From Mastigias papua (taxonomy: Eukaryota; Cnidaria; Scyphozoa; Rhizostomeae; Mastigiidae), in the NCBI GenBank assembly GCA_964019165.1, contig OZ025283.1, positions 2,611,501 to 2,675,500 on the forward strand: DNA of 64,000 nucleotides, written 5' to 3'. The first letter of the stretch is position 1. Each line of letters begins with the position of its first letter. The notes under the pieces were generated by a model. It was not told where the DNA came from and searched no databases. It saw only the letters and a program-made list of their open reading frames with translations. This document shows positions 1 to 10,816 of this stretch, one piece after another. The position numbers and the translations under genes were made by a program.

Positions 1-221
1 CAAACTGGATATAGAACATTTGAAAGAGCAAAAGTGTGCAAGATTACTTAAGGCCGATTTATTGTTCAGTTGCACATGCATGATACAACATTCCATTTCA
101 CTTATTGTATGTCATTTTCAACAGCATATTATTCGCTTTTGATCATATCACAATAGGGATGCCCCAGGGCATGATACAACTGCATTTATAGTTCTAACGT
201 TAAAGTTAGTTTGCTTATGCG

Positions 222-1671
222 ATGGATGCAAAAGAATCAGTGGAAGTGCTTGAATGCTTGTGGAATTTAAATAAGGGTTATCAATATTACAAAAGGGTGT
301 GTAAGAGAACTTGCTATGTTGGAAGGCTTAACTTGCAGAGAGGCAGAAAAGGGGAATATCATTCATTAATACAAGAAATGAGACTTTTCCATGAAAAAAC
401 TCACTTTGACTATTTCAGGATGGAGAGGGGCGTTTTGATGAGCCTCTCACAAGGATTGTTCCTTCTATGATGTATAAAAGAAATCACAGGTTTCCAGTTA
501 CTGCAGGTGAGAGGTTGGCTGTGACTTTACGATTGTTAGCTACTGGAGACTCGCAACAAACTGTTTCGTTCAGCTTTCGGTTAGGTCATGCCACAGTCAA
601 CAAAATAGTCCATGAAACTTGTAAGATTTTATGGGAAGTGCTGAAGGACACTTTTCTTACATTTCCATCCACTGACAAATGGGAAGACATTGCCACTGAC
701 TTCGAAAAATACTGGAACTACCCGCTATGTTGTGGGGCCATAGATGGCAAACATGTGGTAAGTAGGGCACCTCCCAACTCTGGATCTGACTTTCATAAGT
801 ATAAAGGAACACATTCAATCCTTCTACTCGCTATCGTTGATGCAAAGTACAATTTCACGGTTATTGATGTGATGGATGTGAATGCGATAGTGGGCTTTTT
901 TCTCGCAGCAAGTTTGGAAGAATGATGTCAGAAGGGCATCTTAACATACCAGAGCCAATGGTTTTGCCGAATACAGCCGTTGTAGTTCCCCATATATTTG
1001 TTGGAGATGAAGGCTTCCCTTTACAGCCTAATCTGATGCGACCTTATCCAGGTATGTCTGAAATATTTACTTAGATTATACGGTATATTCGCCTGGAAGT
1101 TCTTACTATAGCACATTTTAGAACTATTACAGCACTTAAGGAATGCTGGCAATTGTTTACTTTTGCTTATAAATAATTTAAAACATAGAGCTTTTCAATC
1201 ATACTTTCATCTTTAAGTCCTTTTTCAGGCAGGAATCTAGATCGAGACTGCAAGATATTTAATTATCACTTGAGCAGGGCAAGGAGGATATCTGAAAATG
1301 CTTTCGGAATACTTGCAGCCTGTTGGCGAATTTTTACAAGGGTTATTGACTGCCATCCTAATACCGTCACTAGCATTGTTAAAGCTACTGTGGCTCTGCA
1401 CTATTATTTGAAGTATACGGATTATGCTTCTGACCCTTTGGTTCGATATGTACCACTGAATTTTGTCGATATGGATAATCGACCAGGCGACTGGAGACAA
1501 CTGGCAAATGAAAACAGGCTTCTAGATTTGGGGAAACTATCATCTAACATGTCAAGCAATCTCGCCAGGGAAATCAGAGATAACTTCAAAAACTTCTTTG
1601 TTAGTGAAGCTGGTAAAATACCATGGCAGGAGGAAGTAGTACTACGAGGAGCTGAACCAGATCATAGATAA
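222..1671 (+). pseudogene. Harbinger (HARBI1-type) DDE transposase, frameshifted, with one intron
   Basis: The encoded protein resembles PIF/Harbinger nuclease (DDE_Tnp_4 type), which cuts and pastes its own transposon DNA in the nucleus. The three acidic catalytic positions are visible: Asp in GAIDGKH (about 735-755), Asp in VGDEGFPL (about 1003-1025) and Glu in RRISENAFG (about 1285-1310). The reading frame moves three times. Single-base-type shifts lie near 425 (after YFRM) and near 885 (after the NFTVIDV block). A clean phase-1 intron runs 1052-1228 with donor GTATGT and a pyrimidine-rich TTTTTCAG acceptor, so splicing restores the frame at PG|R. The start at 222 is the first ATG of the N-terminal frame and is uncertain. 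The C-terminus ends naturally at 1671 and is followed by AATAAA-rich sequence. The two coding frameshifts make an active enzyme unlikely; assembly error is the alternative. Confidence 0.85.
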
Positions 1672-1727
1672 AAAATAAAAATAAAAACTATGAAGATCTT
1701 TAACTTTCAACATTATATTATATTTTC

Positions 1728-2072
1728 TCAAATTTTACAAGTAGAGTCTAGTTCAGCCTCCGTAACAAGCTTTTGTAAGTTCAGTTTCAAAACTGCGCAG
1801 ATGTTTGGTCGGAATTTTCGCAATGAAGTGGCTATATAGCTACCAAAAATGTCCTCCTCGTCCCTTTCTTTGAATTTATTTTTTACCATGTTGACAGCCT
1901 CTATAATGTTTTTGTCCACTGGGTCGATCTTCTTCTTTTTTAGGCAAGGCTGTTCTGGCTGTTCGATTTCTGTTTTGCTGTCAGCTACTGCATTTGTTGC
2001 ATCACAATCTTCATCCCCAGTAACATTTATAAGCGGGCTAAACACCGAAAAAATTAAATTATTAATTTTCAA
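1728..2072 (-). CDS. Partner ORF of the Harbinger element, BESS/MADF-protein-like C-terminus
   Basis: This 114-codon minus-strand frame converges on the Harbinger transposase, with only about 60 bp between the two ends. That arrangement is common for the second gene of Harbinger elements, which supplies a Myb/MADF DNA-binding partner. The product has an acidic stretch, a KKKK basic patch (likely nuclear) and a terminal segment containing DEEDIFGSYIATSLRKF, which resembles a BESS-type interaction motif. The upstream MADF/Myb half is not seen. On the minus strand, TTTTCGGTGTTTAG just before codon Pro (near 2040) looks like a splice acceptor, so this may be the last exon of a longer gene. The function is inferred from position and composition. 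Confidence 0.5.
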   Translation of the reverse strand: MKINNLIFSVFSPLINVTGDEDCDATNAVADSKTEIEQPEQPCLKKKKIDPVDKNIIEAVNMVKNKFKERDEEDIFGSYIATSLRKFRPNICAVLKLNLQKLVTEAELDSTCKI

Positions 2073-2603
2073 ATAACATGCAAAGTAACCCTTGCTGAAT
2101 TTACTAAACTGAAAAAGTGGGGGTTGAATAAATGATACAAAGTTTAGCGGACTGTTTATCGGTTTAATATGATCATGACTATTTGTTATTTTCTCCTACA
2201 GATTCTGCTTTTTCGGCTCTGTGTAACTACTAAACGTTTGGTGGTAAATTCTGCGATACAGATTAATACTTACCTTGCACTTGAAAAATTGGTCTCCGTT
2301 CCACGGTGTTTTATGTAGTCTTGCAGGAAATTCATATATTCATAAAACTTCCACTTTGGTGATGAATCAGCTCCAGATCCTGATCAGTACGTTTACATCT
2401 GATATATGACTCTCTCACTTTTCGCTATTTCTCCTTGATTTCAGTGCCATTTCTGTTTAAAAGTTCCCCAATTGCCTATACAATGCAATTGCCGTACAAA
2501 TGCCTATACCCCTAAACCTGGCTGATTAGATTCTCTATTTTGTTATCTGTTAAATCCATTTTGCATGATATCGTTGTTGGAAAACGCAGCTTAATGATGA
2601 CAT
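2073..2603. other. No gene seen
   Basis: AT-rich sequence with stops in all frames. It probably includes the internal 3' side of the Harbinger element, but no inverted terminal repeat could be paired with confidence. Confidence 0.5.
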
Positions 2604-2880
2604 TCAGTACAAGAATCGCGACAAGACGTAAAGACATTTTATTGTCTTTGTAGATGTATTCTAATGTCGACAAATCATTCTAAATACGACATAACCGGTA
2701 GACCTAAGACCTAACAAGACATAATCAGTAAAATTTAAGACATAATCAAACGTTTTGACTCAATCATGAGCCATCATCAGTGAAGGGATGGAAGTTGCGA
2801 AAATATGGCCTTATATAGCCATGGGGGCGTGAATCAGGTCACGCACTAAGTAAAAGTACTTGTCGCAATTCTTGTACTGA
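2604..2880. mobile_element. Small non-autonomous element with 22-bp inverted ends
   Basis: The left end (2604-2625, TCAGTACAAGAATCGCGACAAG truncated here to its first bases TCAGTACAAGAATCGCGA) is mirrored at 2859-2880 with one mismatch, enclosing about 277 bp with no coding capacity. The interior holds a short repeated motif (GACATAATCA-like, several times at 2660-2750) and, on the minus strand, a CTGATGA box followed by a five-base-pair hairpin (about 2750-2780) that resembles part of a hammerhead ribozyme. No convincing target-site duplication was found, so the superfamily is unknown. Confidence 0.6.
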
Positions 2881-3429
2881 CTTTTGCATGATATAAGTCA
2901 AGAAAGTTGAACCGAGGTCAACTCCGCTTTTTTGTATCATGCAAGCTGATTTCGCGATGTGGGGTCCCTCTAATTGGGATTTTGTGCTGTTGCCTACTTT
3001 TCACTTCCGCGCGTTGAAGTGTTAGTGATAATGATGGGCTGCATGATACAAGCATGGTACGAACTATAAATCGGCCTGTAGGAAAACAAGACATTAGCTG
3101 GAGGTCACACTTGTCTAAAAGCCCATTGTGATACAGTGCATGAGTGATTAATCGAGGACTTATAGAGAGCACTTTACAAGACAGCTGGAAAAGTGTTGCT
3201 TAGTTTCAAACAGTTTGGAACAATTGTTAGGGAAATTGAGAGGCAGATGAACAATCATTTGACTGATGTAGCAGGGGATAACCAGGAAAGCCAGCACTTG
3301 ACGTGAAGTATGATTATACCGGGTACATATTGTCACATATGGGCGAGGAAGTAGCTGGGGGCAAAATGAGTGCACAAAGAGTTAGAGATGATGAGGGCAT
3401 GCTAGAGAGGATATCTGCAGAGATGGAAG
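2881..3429. other. No gene seen
   Basis: AT-rich sequence with only short frames that lack recognisable domains. Decayed transposon DNA is likely, given the element fragments on both sides. Confidence 0.45.
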
Positions 3430-3723
3430 ATAGAATATCTACACAGCCTAATGGGAGTACATCCTATTATCAAGACAAATTCATGTATTTCACAGAGCTA
3501 TGGAACATTGGTCTTGTCATTGGAGAAGAGAAAAACAGGAATATGGAAGAAGCATAAAATGCTTAATCTCACAAAAGGAAAAGATGAAGTTGTTAGAGGA
3601 GTGATGCTTCTACAAAATGGACACACTGGTGAAAGACCATCGCAAGTGGTGTTTCAAGTGGAAATTACATATTATGTTCCAGATGAGAAAGCCGAAGACA
3701 ATGTGAACATTGTACAACATTAG
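3430..3723 (+). pseudogene. BEL/Pao polyprotein C-terminal fragment (DUF5641-like)
   Basis: Two overlapping plus-strand frames read a segment around W-K-K-H-K, GKDEVVRGV and ERPSQVVFQVEI. These resemble the tail that follows the integrase core in BEL/Pao retrotransposons. The frame changes near 3530, just after the segment reading YFTELWNIG. No integrase catalytic core, LTR or target duplication is attached, so this is an isolated relic. It lies on the opposite strand to the other BEL/Pao sequences in the window. Identification rests on the short GKD-VVRGV block and is tentative. Confidence 0.4.
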
Positions 3724-4392
3724 AGAAGAAACAGAAATGGGATTCTGCATTGAATGCCACTATAAAGACAAAGATAGTGATGGAGGACAATGAAAATGAC
3801 TAACTGAGGAACTATGACTTGAAATAAAATTTGATGTTTATTGGTCTTTAACTTCCAGGGGTAGTTATATTCTGATTTCGTTTCTGGTGTCTTCATTCCA
3901 TTGTACTAGTCCATCTCTCAATGACGTCTTCTTAGTTGACAGGATTGCAACAATTCATTAATTGGTGTCCTCGTGCATTTTAGAAAGAGCTGATAGCAGT
4001 AATGGCTGATCATGATTCTAATGTCAGAGAATATCACTATTATTATCTGAGATTTATTTGCCTTATGGGAAACGACCTGACAAAAGTGCTGGTCAGCTAA
4101 TGGATGAATGCTCACGGTTTTGGAAAAAAGCCCTTATCATCAGAAGCAATTGGCCTTCTCTCAAAAGCAGCAGATGAAGGAGCAGAGCAGTATAGCACTT
4201 ATGTGGCAATTTTTGTAAGAAGACTGTTTATGCTGATGACAGACTAATCATCACTACTCCAGAAGAAGCTATTAAGCTGTTAAAAGCCACCAAGTTCAAG
4301 CTTGCTGATCACATTAATCTTCATACAGTTTCCTCATATTTTCAGGCAGTGATGGATGCTGTCTATGGCATGCTGAAACGGAAAAAAAATAC
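3724..4392. other. Unassigned decayed sequence
   Basis: The plus strand reads several short protein-like pieces in shifting frames (around 3990-4300), but no family could be named. No tandem repeats or terminal repeats were noticed. Confidence 0.4.
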
Positions 4393-4660
4393 CAGAGGCG
4401 GATCCAGGATGCCGCACACGCCACCTGTGCGGCAGTCAAAAATATAACGTACCATGGCGTCATCACTGCTTTCCGAGTAGTGAAGATGAACACGATAGAC
4501 TTTACAGAATGTAGTTCTACATCGGACTTTTGCTGCGGCACCTCAGACAATAGAGCAGCATTTTGGTAACAATAGAGCTATGGAGGCCTTGCTTTGTAGA
4601 ACATGTCAAAATTCAGTGTGTAAGATGTCAGCTCTATTCAAAGTAAATGTCTAGCCTTCA

Positions 4661-4836
4661 AAAAATCGAGCGGCATTTCAAGCGTGAGAACAATAGGCGG
4701 TACTGTTTGATCAAAAAATCGAGCGGCATTTCAATCAAAGAACAATAGAGGGCACTTTTGATCAAAAACTCGAGTGGCATGTCAAATTTGAAAACAATAG
4801 GCGGTCGTTTTGAGTAAAAATCGAGCGGCAGTCAGG
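4661..4836. repeat. Minisatellite, about 52-bp period, four copies
   Basis: The phrase AAAAATCGAGCGGCA recurs at about 4661, 4713, 4764 and 4816, each time followed by a variable tract ending in ACAATAG(G/A)(C/G)GG. The copies differ by several substitutions. The array sits about 270 bp inside the left end of the hAT-like element, where subterminal repeats can serve as transposase binding sites. That role is inference only. Confidence 0.75.
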
Positions 4837-6367
4837 AAAGTCGTGCTGTAGTGCAATGCCGCTCGACTTACATCTCGTGCACGTCGATACAGATTTGGTT
4901 ACGGAAGACAGGCTAAATGAGGACAGTATCAGCCTGTCCCACTTGTATTATACGCGTACTGGGTGACAACACGGAGTTTTATCTGAGGGTTTATTCACTA
5001 ACGTCTACTAATTCACTGGATATCTTATTCACGAGATCCAATGCAATGAGTTTGGAAGTTATGTTGAAGCTCATACTTGAATATGGTGGCCTATCTGAGA
5101 TAGGTCAGCTTTAAGATTTGTACCAATGAAGAGACTATGCATCCTCCCCGGCAATGCGGAGGTTTCCTGTTAGGTATTAAATGTCACTTTATGAACCAAG
5201 ATGGTATCATGCAACGTGACATTTTGAAAGTAGATTTTTCCCTAAACCCATTAGACTCTCTTCATTTAGATCCACTGGCCTATTTTGTTTGTTACATTGC
5301 ACTTGTTTCTGCTTCATTGTATTTACTTGTATAGCTGACTGTTTACTATTATTTAGTCTATTGTTTAGCAAATTGTGTACCTTTTGGAACTTTGAAACAC
5401 CCAAATCTTCAACGTGAATAATACCAGTTTCATAAACACCCAATGTTCTCTTGTACAGTATATTGTCTAATGTCTAAATTGCCTACATCCCAATCATTTA
5501 GGAACAAATTAAGAGCAATTCACACTGAACATTTGACAAATTAAGAACAGCCAGCGGTAACCTCACTTTTACTGGGTCTTATAAAAAGGAGTGTATCTCC
5601 ATATCTTTAGATTGGTGGAGTTGCAGGTAGTCAGCTGTCTATCAGTGTTTTTATGACCTAGTTTCTCCTAAGAATATGTGCAGTGAGAATGCAAAAAGGT
5701 GTCTTTTGTGTAGAGAAGGAAATAGCACCAAAAAAATTGATTCTTCTTTTAAACCATACCATACTTTGTGTGCCAGTCATCATTGTGATTACTTACACTG
5801 TTACAACATATATGGATTCCTCTGGTTACTCAAAAGAAAGCAGATAAAACTTTCTTTCCCATGTAAACTCTATAGAAATTACTTTTTATCACCATACTTT
5901 ACCTCCTCATTGAATCTTTTCACTGTTAGTACTATTACTTTTTGTGATAATGATGTAATATATGGAAGGAGCCCTATCAAGTCCCCCCCCCACTAGTTTG
6001 TGCACTTTTGCTATCATCAGTTTTTATGAACTGTGACACTAGATGATTGCTTCATATTTGAAATTGTGGAGAAGATTTAGAAACCAGGTGCAAAGGTTAG
6101 ATGCCCTATGTGTCAATCTTAAAGAATAGAAGGTTTATCCCTACATTGTTATCAATGCACCTTTGCCCTTCTTATTCTGGGTTCATTGGTGCTGCTTTTT
6201 GTTTCCAATTGCTTTCATCTTGTCAAAGAATGGATATGAATTCCTTCAGATTCCATATGGTAATGAATGCATCTTATATACTTATTTGACCTAATAAGGT
6301 AGAAGAGCTTGAAAAAATGTTCAAATTCAGAGACTATCTCCTATGACTACAAGCTTTTCCTCAAATT

Positions 6368-6577
6368 TTGAAATGTCATGTTGAACATGTGACCAAAACT
6401 TATAGGCAATCAGTTGACAATATAGTGGAAGCCAATAAGCATTTGTCTATACTGAAGGCACTCATCTTGTGTGCCAAACAGAACATCCCCATCATGGTGG
6501 TGATCAAGCTATTACAGTCAGGAAGACTGTTATACATTGACTTAGGTCTACATTGGGCAGTACTACTATGGTGCTAG
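6368..6577 (+). pseudogene. hAT-type transposase fragment (ZNF862/DUF4371-like)
   Basis: The frame reads VEANKHLSILKALILCAKQNIPI. This matches the style of the N-terminal part of hAT transposases of the ZNF862/DUF4371 group, where a CGRQN-P stretch precedes the catalytic core. A related copy at 37.3 kb has the same block in fuller form. The continuation is lost within 50 residues and no catalytic aspartates are present. Confidence 0.45.
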
Positions 6578-7206
6578 GAACATACACTCTTCCATTTTGT
6601 TATCCAAGCAAGTAGAGGTCCTGACTTGCATTATGTAATGCAATGTACATACATGAAATGCAGAAAAATGAATTATAATTGACTAGTGGAGCCATCTCAT
6701 CAAAAGAACATTGATTACTGATTTAGTATGTTATAGTGGACTTTTAGAGAAACTGAAAGGTTATTAGTTTTATACTTTACAGTATTAGTGTATGACAGAC
6801 ACTTTCTCTATGGTTCCGAAAACTCATGTTTTGACTTGTAATACCCAGTTATGGATCCAGAAAAGTCTGACAGACGTCAGGAGAGCCAATCAAGTACTTT
6901 CTTTGTTCTATGCTGAGCCAACAAAATAGAACAGACATGAGTTTGATATGACATTTTGAAAGACAAGTAGAAAATCAACTTAAGGCTGTCGCGATAACTG
7001 AACGCTCACTATCGTACTTCAAAGACTGAAGGCTATTGTATGATATAGGAGGATTGCTGGAAGAGAAGCAAATCCTACAAAAATCGTAAATATATGCTAC
7101 TGGCAAAAAATGGGTGTGATCACCGCACAGCCTTTGGACCATGCCCTTTTACTGATATGTTTCTTGTGCTGTGCGGTAGTCAGTTTTATCTCTGGATCCG
7201 CCCCTG

Positions 7207-8300
7207 AATACATATGCCTGTATTTAAAGTACTTTCTCTATATTTCACCTACTGTCTCCATATTTCATGTATTTTTCTATACTTCACATACATTGTCTAT
7301 ATTTTGCATACTTTCATAGTAATATCTTTTTGCTCCATGTAAAGTACTTTATCTGCTGTTCATAAGACTTCCATCTATGGTCTATCATAGGCTAGGTCTA
7401 TCAGTCTATAAATCATATGCTCATCTTCTGTACTTAAACTGTTGCAAAGGAATAGCCCAAGTAATACACACCTTTATGGGTGCTGCTGATTTGTTGTTGG
7501 GCTATTATGTCCAAGTGCACATTCCTTTCACTCTTCATGCTAGTTTTTTGTAATTTTGACACCTATGTTACTGAAATTATGCCATTGGAATGCCTTGATG
7601 ATCTTGAAAAATTCATTCATGCACTTAGAATGTCACTTGTGGCCTTATGGAGATCAAAAGACATGTGTAGTCAGGAGATGAGCATGCCCTCAAAGAGATG
7701 GAGAGGAGATGTGTCACCCTATCTTACTTGGTAACATCTCACTGAACTGAATGCACAATACTTTGAACAGGTTTTAACTGCAAGAACATACACTTTATTT
7801 TTGGTCACATTACATTGATCCTTTATGAAATCATTTGCACCATACATTAATATAGGTCCAAGTATCTGATATTTAAGCTTGTCATTTGCAAGAGGCTGGC
7901 CATAGCACATTGCATGGATTATCAGAAAGGAATGAACTACAGGGTAAACCACAGTATACAGTTTCTGAAGAACAAGTCATCAGTCTGCAATGCATTGGAT
8001 TTTGGTGGAATTAAATTGCAAACACAACATAACAGCAAAGCAGCAACACCTATAAAGGTATGTAATACTTGGACCAGTCCTTTGTGACAGCATGCTTAAA
8101 GAAGATGTGCATGTGATTGATAGACTGATAGACCTGGGCAACTATCAAATATGCTACGTAACTGGAAACCACTTCTGATTGGTCAACTGCTTTGGCCCAA
8201 AGCTACGTGGTAACAACAGATCAGAGCTGAATGTTTACATGTGACCTCTCACTGTGATCGTAGAACGAGACACTATTAAGTGACTTAACCACCTCCACAT
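7207..8300. other. Unassigned interval between hAT-like and gypsy elements
   Basis: Contains only short frames: a plus-strand 84-codon frame at 7480 and a minus-strand 77-codon frame at 7719, neither with a recognised motif. No repeats or terminal structures were seen except the CACAT target duplication that borders the gypsy LTR at 8296-8300. Confidence 0.5.
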
Positions 8301-8468
8301 TGTTATGTTCTGCTACCGTGCCTTAGAGGCGTGATCGATAGACTTAACACAATGGAAAACAAGTAGGTTTGCAATCAGCTTCAATTCAAAACGAATAACA
8401 ATCATATGGAAAAACAACAGAATGTAAATGAGGTTAGGCCAAATGGTATCTTGTCTGAGAATATAACA
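8301..8468 (-). repeat. 3' LTR of the gypsy element
   Basis: This 168-bp repeat has TG...CA ends. A purine-rich run (AGAGGGAGA on the minus strand, at 8469-8477) abuts its inner edge and fits the polypurine tract that primes plus-strand DNA synthesis. It is short for a gypsy LTR. Confidence 0.9.
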
Positions 8469-8497
8469 TCTCCCTCTGTTCAACCATAAATACGTTT

Positions 8498-10207
8498 TTA
8501 TAAGTCCAATCTCTCAGGTTTTTTTCGTGTATGTTGGGATTGTCTTCTTGTTTGGGTAGGTGGATCCTCAATTGATTGGGTGGTCTGGGATGCTGGGGTG
8601 CTGTCGGGTAGTGTAGTGGGTGGAGTTTGTGGGGGCACTGTGCGAATATCCTGTCTGTTGTGGCAAAGGTGTCCAGTTGGGGCTTGGACTACATAGGATC
8701 TTGGGTGGGGTGTTTCTGAAACAACTGTGGCTGGTTCCCAGACATGTGTAATGGGGTTTCTGGTCCTGACATTTTGGCCGGTAGTCAATGGTGGTAAGGA
8801 CTTGGCATGTTGGTTGTAGTTGTCAGCAGATAATTGTTTCATTTGAATGAGTGTCTCCCTTGTGTTGCTGTGAGTGGGGACTTGATGACAGGTGAGTATG
8901 GTTTTGAATTTCCTGCCGGATAGTAGCTCAGCAGGGGAGGGTAGGTGTGCTGATACTGGTGTGGCACGGTAGGACAGGAGGGCTAAGTGGGGATCTAAGG
9001 CTGTTTCATGACACTTTGTAAAGATGCGTTTTATAGTTCCGACTAGGCGCTCAATGAATCTGTTGGACTTGGGGAAGTGGGGTGATGTGGTGGTATGTTC
9101 AAAACCGTAAGTTTGGCTGAAGTCCTGAAACTCCTTGGAAGTGAAGTGTGGTCCATTGTCGCTTAGGAACTTAGTTGGTATTCCGTATTCATCAAAGATG
9201 CTTTTTAGGGTATTGATGGTGGCTTGGGATGATAAGGTGGTAAGTTTCCGAACAACTGGGAACCTAGAGAAGGTATCTCCAACAAGCAGGTATGTTTTCC
9301 CTTCCCAAGAGAATAGGTCAGCAGCAATAGTGTGCCAAGCATGGGGTGGAACGTCATGGCTATGCAATGGCTCACGCTGTTGTGCAGGTTGGTATTTTTG
9401 ACAGGTAGGGCAGTTGGCTATCATGCTCTCAATGTCTTTCGGTACGTTGACCCACAATACAGCAGTACGAGCTAGCACTTTGGTTTTCTCCATACCCTGG
9501 TGGGCAGCATGTACTTGTGGCAAGACTTGTGGTTGCTTACAGGAGGGCACAATGATACGGTCTCCTTTCAGAAGCAGTCCATCCTGTATTCCGATCTCAT
9601 CTCGATAAGTCCAGAATGGAGTGAGGTGATCAGGGCAGTCTTTTTGTTGGTGGGGCCAACCACTTGACACCATTTCTGTGAGGGCATTGAGGGTAGGATC
9701 TTGTGCAGTGGCATGACGAAGTCCCTGTAGACGTGTGGGAGAGGCACATAAAAGGGTGTCAAGTTGGTGTACATCAATGTCAACATCAGAAAGGGTACCT
9801 TGCAAACTAGGGGAGACTCGAGAGAGTGTGTCAGCAATAGGAACCTCAGCAGCAGGATAGTACTCAACTGTAAAGTTGTACTTTTGAGTGCGGAGGAGGA
9901 TGCAGGCAAGGTGAGGTGGTGCATTGGCAAGGTTCTTGCTAGCAATGGCTTGCAAGGGTTTATGGTCTGTGTGTGCAGCAACATGCTGTCCATATACGTA
10001 ATAGTGGAAGTGCCCCAGACCATAGAGAACTCCTAACAGTTCATGCTCAATGTTAGAATAACGCGATTCTGCATCCGTGAGGGATTTGCTGGCAAAGGCA
10101 ATTGGAACTCCTTCCTGCATGAGTGCAGCACCTAGGCCTGTTCCTGAAGCATCTACTTGCAAGACAAGTGCCTTTTTAGGGTCATAGTAGCGTACTGTTG
10201 TGACCAC
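8498..10207 (-). CDS. Gypsy pol: RNase H and integrase
   Basis: This 569-codon open frame is the C-terminal part of the pol polyprotein, which degrades the RNA strand and inserts the cDNA. The RNase H core shows Asp19 (LQVDASGTG), Glu54/56 (SNIEHELLG) and Asp81 (HTDHKPL). The integrase zinc module (HAAHQG near 233-238, CPTC near 266-269) precedes the core with Asp297 (AADLFSW), Asp350 (SDNGPHF) and Glu386 (RFIERLVG), a DD35E spacing. The tail is Pro/Thr/Gln-rich and ends in basic residues. The first ATG at 10207 is not the real start: the frame joins upstream RT sequence in which a stop lies near 10245. This domain is intact enough to be functional, but its element is not. Confidence 0.92.
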   Translation of the reverse strand: MVTTVRYYDPKKALVLQVDASGTGLGAALMQEGVPIAFASKSLTDAESRYSNIEHELLGVLYGLGHFHYYVYGQHVAAHTDHKPLQAIASKNLANAPPHLACILLRTQKYNFTVEYYPAAEVPIADTLSRVSPSLQGTLSDVDIDVHQLDTLLCASPTRLQGLRHATAQDPTLNALTEMVSSGWPHQQKDCPDHLTPFWTYRDEIGIQDGLLLKGDRIIVPSCKQPQVLPQVHAAHQGMEKTKVLARTAVLWVNVPKDIESMIANCPTCQKYQPAQQREPLHSHDVPPHAWHTIAADLFSWEGKTYLLVGDTFSRFPVVRKLTTLSSQATINTLKSIFDEYGIPTKFLSDNGPHFTSKEFQDFSQTYGFEHTTTSPHFPKSNRFIERLVGTIKRIFTKCHETALDPHLALLSYRATPVSAHLPSPAELLSGRKFKTILTCHQVPTHSNTRETLIQMKQLSADNYNQHAKSLPPLTTGQNVRTRNPITHVWEPATVVSETPHPRSYVVQAPTGHLCHNRQDIRTVPPQTPPTTLPDSTPASQTTQSIEDPPTQTRRQSQHTRKKPERLDL

Positions 10208-10812
10208 ACTTATTTCAGTCTTGATAGCATCAATAGCTTTCTCATGTCAAGGACTCCATGAAAAGTCAGAATCCTTTGTCAGGAGGGCACGTAGTGGTGC
10301 AGTAAGGCTAGCTAGTTTGTCAGAGAAGCGATGTAAATAGTTAACAAGGCCTAGGAACGACATTAGCTCTTTGGTGTTACTGGGTGGCTTCATGTCATTG
10401 ATGGCTGTACTTTTAGCAGGATCTGGACGGACACCATCTTTACCAATGATGTGCCCAAAAAAATGGAATCTCCCTAGCCCTGACCCTACGGTTGTCAGGA
10501 TTTAGTCTCGGTCCCTTGTCTCTTGCATGCTGGAGCACGGCATGCAAAGCCTGGTCGTGGTCATGGCCATCCTCCGAGAATCCAACAACAATGAGGTCAT
10601 CTGCTATGCCAAAAACATTGGGAATATCTTGGAATGTGGTGTCAATAGCCCGTTGAAACTCATCTTGAGCACATGATATACCCATAGGCATGCAGTTAAA
10701 TCAGAATCGCCCATGTGGGGTGTTAAATGTTGTTAGGTCAGCACTGGCATCATCTAGTTTTAGGTTCCAATAGCCTGACCTGGCATCAAGAATGCTGAAC
10801 CACTTGGCACCA
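10208..10812 (-). pseudogene. Gypsy reverse transcriptase, C-terminal part
   Basis: Minus-strand reading gives LDARSGYWNLKLDD (about 10765-10800), then a palm segment in which FGIADDLIV replaces the usual F-Y-DD box, and then thumb sequence. Breaks include a stop just before the MPMGISC block (near 10700), a frameshift near 10455 and a stop near 10245. The N-terminal half lies at 13634-13860 beyond the Kolobok insertion. Confidence 0.85.
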
Positions 10813-10816
10813 TTAA

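Larger units (their letters stand above)
4393..7206 (+). mobile_element. hAT-like DNA transposon remnant
   Basis: The left end starts CAGAGGCGGATCCAG at 4393 and the right end finishes CTGGATCCGCCCCTG at 7206. These are inverted matches of a terminus common in animal hAT-like elements. AATAC lies directly outside both ends (4388-4392 and 7207-7211), a candidate 5-bp duplication; classical hATs make 8 bp. Both ends carry subterminal hairpins built on CCGCACA/TGTGCGG (about 4412-4437 and 7122-7176). Inside are a 52-bp minisatellite and a degraded hAT-type coding piece (6368-6577). Nothing in it could encode a full transposase. Confidence 0.6.
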
